From NCBI GenBank assembly GCA_934408725.1, contig CAKRVB010000023.1, positions 1 to 46,762 of the forward strand: a stretch of DNA of 46,762 nucleotides, given 5' to 3'. Shown piece by piece: positions 42,136 through 46,762 of this stretch (positions are counted from its first letter, which is position 1; each line of letters opens with the position of its first letter). The notes below the pieces were generated by a model that saw nothing but the letters and a program-made list of their open reading frames with translations, did not search any database and was not told where the DNA came from. The DNA is from an uncultured Marvinbryantia sp. GTDB lineage: Bacteria > Bacillota > Clostridia > Lachnospirales > Lachnospiraceae. A program made the translations under genes and the position numbers.

Positions 42136-42761
42136 TGGGAAAAATCAGAAATGTCACAAAAATGACAGATAATCGTTTCCTGAATATGTATTATCTGAAT
42201 GCAGAAAATCGTCTGGGAGGCGATGTAAATTATTATGTGGCATCCAGGGCGCCTGAAGCTGCACAGATGAAGCTGGTGAAAAAGGATGATACACCAGATG
42301 GAGTAGCGATTTACAGCCTGTATGGAGAAAAAAGAGATCAGATTGTACTGGTGCATCAGTACCGTTATGCCATTGATGATTACATTTATGAATTTCCGGC
42401 AGGTCTGGTAGAAAAAAAGGAAGATTACCACGATGCAGCTGTCAGGGAGCTGAGAGAAGAGACTGGACTGAAGCTGGAACTTTTGAATGTACCGGGATAC
42501 ATGGAAAAACCGTTATACACCACGATTGGAATGACGGATGAATGTTGTGCCATGGTTTATGGATATGCATCAGGAACCATCTGTACAGATGGCGAAGAAG
42601 ACAGCGAAGAAATAGAAGTGGTCTTAGTGGACAGGAAGGAAGCAAAACGGATTTTAAAAGAAGAAAAAGTTGCAATGATGTGTGCCTATATGCTGATGCA
42701 TTTTATAGCAAGTGAAGATCCGTTTTATTTTTTGAAATGCGATGAAGATAGAGACATTTAG
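42135..42761 (+). CDS. NUDIX hydrolase, ADP-ribose pyrophosphatase-like
   Basis: A 208-residue NUDIX hydrolase that splits nucleoside diphosphates linked to another moiety. The NUDIX box is complete: G-x5-E-x7-R-E-L-x-E-E-x-G in the segment beginning GLVEKKEDYH and ending VRELREETGL (about residues 91-113). The preceding VHQYRYAIDDYIYEFPAG and following MTDECCAMVYGYA segments fit the ADP-ribose pyrophosphatase group, though the substrate is inferred. It starts on the last base of tex and overlaps tsaE by 20 bases. Confidence 0.93.
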   Translation: MGKIRNVTKMTDNRFLNMYYLNAENRLGGDVNYYVASRAPEAAQMKLVKKDDTPDGVAIYSLYGEKRDQIVLVHQYRYAIDDYIYEFPAGLVEKKEDYHDAAVRELREETGLKLELLNVPGYMEKPLYTTIGMTDECCAMVYGYASGTICTDGEEDSEEIEVVLVDRKEAKRILKEEKVAMMCAYMLMHFIASEDPFYFLKCDEDRDI

Positions 42762-43161
42762 TGAAAAAGAGACATTTGAATTAGGAAAAAAGCTGGGAAC
42801 AGAAGCAAAACCGGGGCAGGTCTATGCACTTTTGGGAGATCTGGGTGTGGGAAAAACCATATTGACCAAAGGATTTGCAGAAGGGCTTGGTATTACAGAG
42901 CCAGTCAGCAGTCCGACTTTTACTATTGTACAGGTCTATGAAGAAGGCAGAATGCCGTTTTATCATTTTGACGTATACCGGATCGGAGATATAGAAGAAA
43001 TGGATGAGATTGGATATGAGGATTGCTTTTATGGAGAAGGTGTCTGCCTGGTAGAATGGGCGAATCTGATTGAAGAGATCATGCCGGAGAATACGATTTG
43101 GATTACGATAGAAAAAGATCTGAAAAAAGGCTTTGACTATCGCAGAATAGAGGTGAAATAA
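42742..43161 (+). CDS. tsaE: tRNA t6A biosynthesis ATPase TsaE
   Basis: TsaE is the small ATPase that resets the TsaB-TsaD complex in making N6-threonylcarbamoyladenosine at position 37 of tRNAs decoding ANN codons. The 139-residue protein has Walker A LLGDLGVGKT (about 31-40), SSPTFTIVQVYE, the FYHFDVYR segment and EWANLIEEIMP near the end, all typical. It overlaps the NUDIX gene by 20 bases and ends 1 base before tsaB, so it is translated together with them. Confidence 0.96.
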   Translation: MKIETFSEKETFELGKKLGTEAKPGQVYALLGDLGVGKTILTKGFAEGLGITEPVSSPTFTIVQVYEEGRMPFYHFDVYRIGDIEEMDEIGYEDCFYGEGVCLVEWANLIEEIMPENTIWITIEKDLKKGFDYRRIEVK

Positions 43162-43162
43162 G

Positions 43163-43879
43163 ATGAAGGTTCTGGGAATTGACAGCTCAGGTATGGTGGC
43201 TACAGTTGCTGTTGTGGAAGATACACAGATGCTGGCAGAATATACCATTAATTACAAAAAAACACATTCACAGACACTGCTTCCGATGCTGGATGAAGTT
43301 GCAAAAATGATGGAACTGGATCTGAATACCATAGATGCGATCGCAGTGGCAGCAGGACCGGGATCATTTACCGGACTGCGTATTGGATCAGCAACAGCAA
43401 AAGGTTTGGGACTGGCATTGAAAAAACCATTGGTTTCTATACCGACTCTGGAAGGAATTGCATATAATTTCTGTGGCTCGGAGAAGGTAATCTGTCCAAT
43501 GATGGATGCGAGACGCAGTCAGGTATATACCGGAATTTATGAATTTCAGGGAAATACGCTGAAAGTACTGGAAGATCAGATGGCAGTGCCGGTAGAGGAA
43601 GTTCTGGAAAAATTGAATCAAACAGGTCGTGAAGTAATTTTGGCAGGGGATGGAGTGCCAGTTTATCTGGAACTGATTGAAAAAAATTTAAAGGTACCTT
43701 ATCTGCTTGCACCGGCACACCTGAACCGGCAGCGGGCAGGTGCAGTTGCAGTGTTGGGCATACAGTATGCAAAAGAAGGAAAGTTAGAAAGTGCTATGGA
43801 ACATCAGCCAGATTATCTCAGACTGTCTCAGGCTGAAAGAGAACGTGCCCAAAAACAGGCACAAAAAGAAGATGTCTGA
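43163..43879 (+). CDS. tsaB: tRNA t6A biosynthesis protein TsaB
   Basis: TsaB is the inactive ASKHA-fold partner that forms the platform for TsaD. The 238-residue protein begins VLGIDSSGMVATVAVV, has the KKTHSQTLLPMLDEV and AVAAGPGSFTGLRIG motifs, and the MDARRSQVYTG segment. It lacks the iron-binding His pair of TsaD, as expected. SD AGAGGTGA spans the end of tsaE. It overlaps rimI by 8 bases. Confidence 0.96.
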   Translation: MKVLGIDSSGMVATVAVVEDTQMLAEYTINYKKTHSQTLLPMLDEVAKMMELDLNTIDAIAVAAGPGSFTGLRIGSATAKGLGLALKKPLVSIPTLEGIAYNFCGSEKVICPMMDARRSQVYTGIYEFQGNTLKVLEDQMAVPVEEVLEKLNQTGREVILAGDGVPVYLELIEKNLKVPYLLAPAHLNRQRAGAVAVLGIQYAKEGKLESAMEHQPDYLRLSQAERERAQKQAQKEDV

Positions 43880-44327
43880 ACAAAATGGCAGACTGGAGAT
43901 CCGTGAAATGAAAAAAACGGATCTGCCGGAAGTAGCCAGAATCGAAAAAGAAAATTTTAGTATTCCATGGTCGGAGCAGGGATTTGCAGATTCTATGGAG
44001 CAGGAGAACACCTGCTTTCTTTCGGCATGCAAAAATGGATCCATAGTAGGGTATTGCGGCTATTTACAGGTACTGGATGAAGCAGATATTACGAATGTGG
44101 CGGTAGATGCAGCCAGCAGAAGAGATGGAGTTGGTGAAAGCATGCTTCAGGAACTGATGAGACGGGGAGCGCAAAAAGGGATAAAAGCCTTTACACTGGA
44201 AGTAAGGGAAAGTAATCTGGCAGCTATTTCCCTGTATCAGAAGCTGGGGTTTGCCTCAGCTGGAATCCGCAAAAATTTCTATGATGCACCGAAAGAAAAT
44301 GCAGTCATCATGTGGAAATATCTCTAA
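43872..44327 (+). CDS. rimI: Ribosomal protein S18-alanine N-acetyltransferase RimI
   Basis: RimI is a GNAT enzyme that acetylates the N-terminal alanine of ribosomal protein S18. I chose the ATG at 43872, which overlaps the tsaB stop by 8 bases and gives 151 residues (family about 150); an upstream in-frame Met lies inside tsaB. The acetyl-CoA loop is changed but recognisable as SRRDGVGESML where the usual form is R-x-x-G-x-G/A. The following LEVRESNLAAISLYQKLGF and the C-terminal Y-D-A-P-x-E-N-A segment are standard for RimI. The tsaE-tsaB-rimI order is common in Firmicutes. Confidence 0.94.
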   Translation: MSEQNGRLEIREMKKTDLPEVARIEKENFSIPWSEQGFADSMEQENTCFLSACKNGSIVGYCGYLQVLDEADITNVAVDAASRRDGVGESMLQELMRRGAQKGIKAFTLEVRESNLAAISLYQKLGFASAGIRKNFYDAPKENAVIMWKYL

Positions 44328-44397
44328 TCATTTCCACTGGGATAAATAAAAAAAATCCTGTATAATCGAGCTGAATTGATGAACAGGAGGATAAGAT

Positions 44398-44604
44398 ATG
44401 GAAAAGAAGATTTACTGCAACAAATGTGGAAGAGAACTTTTACAGAATCAGGAAGAATATCTGACGATAAAGAAGCAGTGGGGATATTTTTCCGGTGTGG
44501 ATCAGAAAGTTTACCGGTTTCATATCTGCGAGGAATGTTTTGCAAAAATGCTCAGTGAATTCAGGATTCCGGCAGAATGCTGGGAACAGACAGAAATGCT
44601 ATAA
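44398..44604 (+). CDS. Zinc-ribbon-like microprotein of unknown function
   Basis: I do not recognise a named family. The 68-residue protein has two Cys pairs, Cys7/Cys10 (CNKC) and Cys44/Cys47 (CEEC), which could hold one zinc ion. A WGYFSG segment and HICEECFAKMLSEFRIP lie around the second pair. It has a clear AGGAGG ribosome binding site ahead of the ATG and lies between rimI and rnz within the t6A gene group, 70 bases after rimI and 37 before rnz. Codon use is like its neighbours and the start signal is good, so I consider it real. Confidence 0.8.
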   Translation: MEKKIYCNKCGRELLQNQEEYLTIKKQWGYFSGVDQKVYRFHICEECFAKMLSEFRIPAECWEQTEML

Positions 44605-44641
44605 ATAAGTTGCAATGAAATAAAGAAAGTAATGGTGAAAT

Positions 44642-45568
44642 ATGTTAGATGTATGTTTGCTGGGGTGCGGAGGTATGATGCCGCTGCCCTATCGCTGGCT
44701 GACTTCGCTGATGATGCGTTATAATGGCAGCAGTATTTTGATTGACTGTGGGGAGGGAACACAGATCGCAATCAAAGAAAAGGGATGGAGTTTTAAACCA
44801 ATTGATGTGATTTGCTTTACTCACTATCATGGAGACCATATCAGTGGGCTCCCAGGGCTTCTGCTGACTATGGGGAATGCTATGCGAACAGAACCACTGA
44901 CCCTTATTGGACCCAAAGGGCTGGAACGTGTGGTAAATGCACTCCGTGTGATCGCACCGGAACTGCCTTTTGAGATTCATTTTCGGGAAATTCAGGGGGC
45001 ACAGCAGGTATTTGAAATGGACGGGTATCGTCTGATCGCATATAGGGTAAATCACAATGTGCTTTGCTATGGATATTCTATTGAAATAGACAGGGCTGGA
45101 AAGTTTGATGCAGTGAGAGCAAAGGAACAGGAGATCCCCTTAAAATACTGGAGTCGTCTGCAAAAAGGCGAGCAAATTGAGGAAAATGGAATGTGCTATA
45201 CTCCGGATATGGTGTTAGGGGCGCCACGAAAAGGAATTAAACTGACGTATTGCACGGATACCAGACCGACACAGTCGCTGGTGGAAAATGCCATGCATGC
45301 AGATCTTCTTATATGCGAGGGAATGTATGGAGAACCGGGAAAAGAGGAAAAAGCCGTGGAACATAAGCATATGACATTTACGGAAGCGGCGGAAGTGGCG
45401 AGAAAAGCACAGGTCAGCGAAATGTGGCTGACTCATTATAGTCCTTCTCTGAATCGCCCGGAAGAGTATATGAAGACAGTAACAGATATTTTCCCGAACG
45501 CATATCCGGGAAAAGACGGAAAAACAACAGAATTAATGTTTGAAGGGGAAGCAAAAGAAGCATCATGA
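44642..45568 (+). CDS. rnz: Ribonuclease Z (tRNA 3'-processing MBL-fold nuclease)
   Basis: RNase Z cuts the 3' trailer from tRNA precursors. The 308-residue metallo-beta-lactamase-fold protein has the zinc motif H-x-H-x-D-H in [16 protein letters not shown] (about residue 60), the upstream [14 protein letters not shown] and the downstream YCTDTRPT and [10 protein letters not shown] zinc-ligand segments. The exosite region near 150-180 is present. The ribosome binding site is weak (AATGGTGA). The stop overlaps the tsaD start as ATGA. A tRNA gene lies 1 kb downstream. Confidence 0.93.
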   Translation: MLDVCLLGCGGMMPLPYRWLTSLMMRYNGSSILIDCGEGTQIAIKEKGWSFKPIDVICFTHYHGDHISGLPGLLLTMGNAMRTEPLTLIGPKGLERVVNALRVIAPELPFEIHFREIQGAQQVFEMDGYRLIAYRVNHNVLCYGYSIEIDRAGKFDAVRAKEQEIPLKYWSRLQKGEQIEENGMCYTPDMVLGAPRKGIKLTYCTDTRPTQSLVENAMHADLLICEGMYGEPGKEEKAVEHKHMTFTEAAEVARKAQVSEMWLTHYSPSLNRPEEYMKTVTDIFPNAYPGKDGKTTELMFEGEAKEAS

Positions 45569-46593
45569 AAAACGAAAAGGATATAGTAATACTTGCAATA
45601 GAAAGTTCCTGCGATGAAACAGCAGCGGCAGTTGTAAAAAACGGAAGAGAGGTATTATCCAACATTATTTCTTCCCAGATTGCACTTCATACGTTGTATG
45701 GGGGTGTTGTGCCTGAAATTGCATCCAGAAAACATATCGAAAAGATCAATCAGGTAATAGAAGAAGCATTAAAACAGGCGAATATGACATTGGATGAGAT
45801 TGATGCTATTGGTGTGACCTATGGACCTGGACTGGTAGGTGCACTTCTTGTCGGTGTGGCTGAGGCAAAAGCGATTGCTTATGCTGCGAAGAAACCGTTG
45901 ATAGGAGTACATCATATTGAAGGCCATATATCAGCCAACTATATAGAAAATAAAGATCTGGAGCCACCGTTTGCATGTCTGGTAGTATCAGGAGGACATA
46001 CACATCTGGTGGTAGTAGAAGATTATGGAAAATACAAAATCCTTGGCCGTACAAGAGATGATGCAGCAGGAGAAGCATTTGATAAAGTAGCAAGAGCAAT
46101 TGGACTGGGATATCCAGGCGGACCGAAGATTGATAAGCTGTCAAAAGAAGGAAATCCAGAAGCAATTGCCTTTCCAAGAGCCCATATTGCAGAATCAGTC
46201 TATGATTTTAGCTTCAGTGGACTGAAATCGGCAGTGTTAAATTACCTGAATGGTGCAAAAATGAAAGGAGAGGAGATTGCTGCAGCTGATGTGGCAGCAT
46301 CTTTCCAAAAAGCAGTTACTGATGTGCTGGTAGAACATGCTATGATGGCAGTGAAGGAATATGGATTTGATAAACTGGCAATTGCAGGAGGAGTGGCATC
46401 TAATTCTACGCTTCGAAGAGAAATGGAGCTTGCCTGTGAGAAAAATCATGTGAAATTTTATCATCCATCCCCGATATTGTGCACCGATAATGCGGCGATG
46501 ATTGGTGCGGCTGCTTATTATGAATATCTGGCGGGAACACGCCATGGACTAGATCTGAACGCTATCCCAAACCTGAAATTAGGTGAAAGATAA
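45565..46593 (+). CDS. tsaD: tRNA t6A transferase TsaD
   Basis: TsaD transfers the threonylcarbamoyl group to A37 of ANN-decoding tRNAs, working with TsaB and TsaE. The 342-residue protein opens [17 protein letters not shown], has [15 protein letters not shown], and carries the metal-binding pair in GVHHIEGH (His117 and His121). It continues with [46 protein letters not shown] and [13 protein letters not shown]. It overlaps rnz by four bases (ATGA). No clear terminator follows; the promoter of the next tRNA begins 27 bases after the stop. Confidence 0.97.
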   Translation: MKNEKDIVILAIESSCDETAAAVVKNGREVLSNIISSQIALHTLYGGVVPEIASRKHIEKINQVIEEALKQANMTLDEIDAIGVTYGPGLVGALLVGVAEAKAIAYAAKKPLIGVHHIEGHISANYIENKDLEPPFACLVVSGGHTHLVVVEDYGKYKILGRTRDDAAGEAFDKVARAIGLGYPGGPKIDKLSKEGNPEAIAFPRAHIAESVYDFSFSGLKSAVLNYLNGAKMKGEEIAAADVAASFQKAVTDVLVEHAMMAVKEYGFDKLAIAGGVASNSTLRREMELACEKNHVKFYHPSPILCTDNAAMIGAAAYYEYLAGTRHGLDLNAIPNLKLGER

Positions 46594-46619
46594 AAAGTCG
46601 AAAAAAATAAAAAAAGTTG

Positions 46620-46648
46620 TTGACAAATGAAAAAGTCGATGATAGAAT
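46620..46648 (+). promoter_or_regulatory. Consensus sigma-A promoter of the tRNA-Ser gene
   Basis: A perfect TTGACA, 17 bases, then TAGAAT, ending 41 bases before the first tRNA base. An A-rich stretch precedes the -35. This is the kind of strong promoter expected for a stable RNA gene. Confidence 0.8.
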
Positions 46649-46689
46649 AATTCTTGCCTTTTGAAGTGCAGAAAAGCAAAAAGGCAAAT

Positions 46690-46762
46690 GGAGAGATATC
46701 GAAGTGGTCATAACGAGGCGGTCTTGAAAACCGTTTGTCCGCAAGGGCGCGTGGGTTCGAAT
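46690..46762 (+). tRNA. tRNA-Ser (anticodon UGA), 3'-truncated by the window
   Basis: The sequence begins with acceptor strand GGAGAGA, then TA and the D arm with GTGG and ACGA, then an anticodon stem GCGGT/ACCGT around loop CTTGAAA with anticodon TGA at 46725-46727. A long variable arm (about 46735-46752, TTGTCCGC...GGGCGCG) marks it as a class II tRNA, and GGGTTCGAAT starts the T arm. The remaining T stem, acceptor 3' strand and any CCA lie outside the window. It decodes UCA and related serine codons. Confidence 0.95.

Noticed and set aside
44361..44366. TATAAT as promoter of the zinc-ribbon microprotein
   Set aside because: No acceptable -35 lies 16-18 bases upstream (TGGGAT region) and there is no extended TGN; the gene may be read from the tex-tsa operon.
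46690..46762. tRNA gene as an integration site for a mobile element
   Set aside because: No integrase or flanking repeat is visible and the window ends inside the tRNA, so there is no evidence.
1..46762. T-box, common riboswitches, CRISPR arrays, insertion sequences
   Set aside because: Reading the intergenic stretches I found no T-box core, no regular spaced repeats and no transposase-like frame. A covariance-model search could still find weaker RNA elements.

Overview
The window reads as a chromosomal segment of a spore-forming Clostridia bacterium, most likely Lachnospiraceae. The reasons are a full RnfC-(D+G)-E-A-B electron-transport operon, a GerA/SpoVAF-type spore protein, the clostridial order rpmE-yqhQ-prmC-prfA, a long-form ribosome hibernation factor, strong AGGAGG ribosome binding sites and moderate G+C. 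No genus can be named from sequence alone. Nearly all of it is core genome. I see no insertion sequence, prophage, CRISPR array, rRNA or plasmid gene, and no gene-free stretch longer than about 220 bases.

Layout. (1) 1-4115: carA (5' end outside the window) and carB. (2) 4227-5864, minus strand: an ABC-F ATPase, convergent with carB. (3) 6049-7995: an LCP-family wall polymer ligase, a small XRE regulator and a small membrane protein of the Gx transporter/Hpre_diP_synt_I family. (4) 8132-13132: the Rnf operon with rnfD and rnfG fused. (5) 13181-14467, minus: a CNNM/CorC-type CBS membrane protein. (6) 14656-21415: TIGR04086 membrane protein, rho, rpmE, yqhQ, prmC, prfA, glmM. (7) 21524-28361: DUF2156 protein, aminotransferase, hisC, methyltransferase, hslO, nadE. 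(8) 28366-30797: a small membrane protein (minus), a SpoVAF/GerA-like protein and an Asn-rich lipoprotein, a likely sporulation locus. (9) 31011-36351: eukaryote-type hisA, hpf (minus), secA, prfB with its programmed frameshift. (10) 36364-39480: an SPFH / zinc-ribbon / TPM triad resembling Bacillus YdjI-YdjG-YdjH. (11) 39507-46593: ACT-domain protein, tex, NUDIX hydrolase, tsaE, tsaB, rimI, a zinc-ribbon microprotein, rnz, tsaD. (12) 46690 to the end: a truncated tRNA-Ser(UGA) with its own promoter.

How it works together. Much of the window serves translation and RNA metabolism: L31, both release factors and their methyltransferase, Rho, HPF, SecA, Tex, RNase Z and the t6A enzymes TsaB/D/E. 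Rnf couples ferredoxin oxidation and NAD+ reduction to an ion gradient. The least ordinary items are the RnfD-RnfG fusion, the eukaryote-type HisA, the SPFH/zinc-ribbon/TPM triad without a PspA gene beside it, and a set of RNA hairpins placed directly on or next to ribosome binding sites. The most striking hairpin is ahead of the SpoVAF-like gene, where a perfect terminator-like stem contains the ribosome binding site and a possible sporulation promoter lies across its 5' arm and loop.
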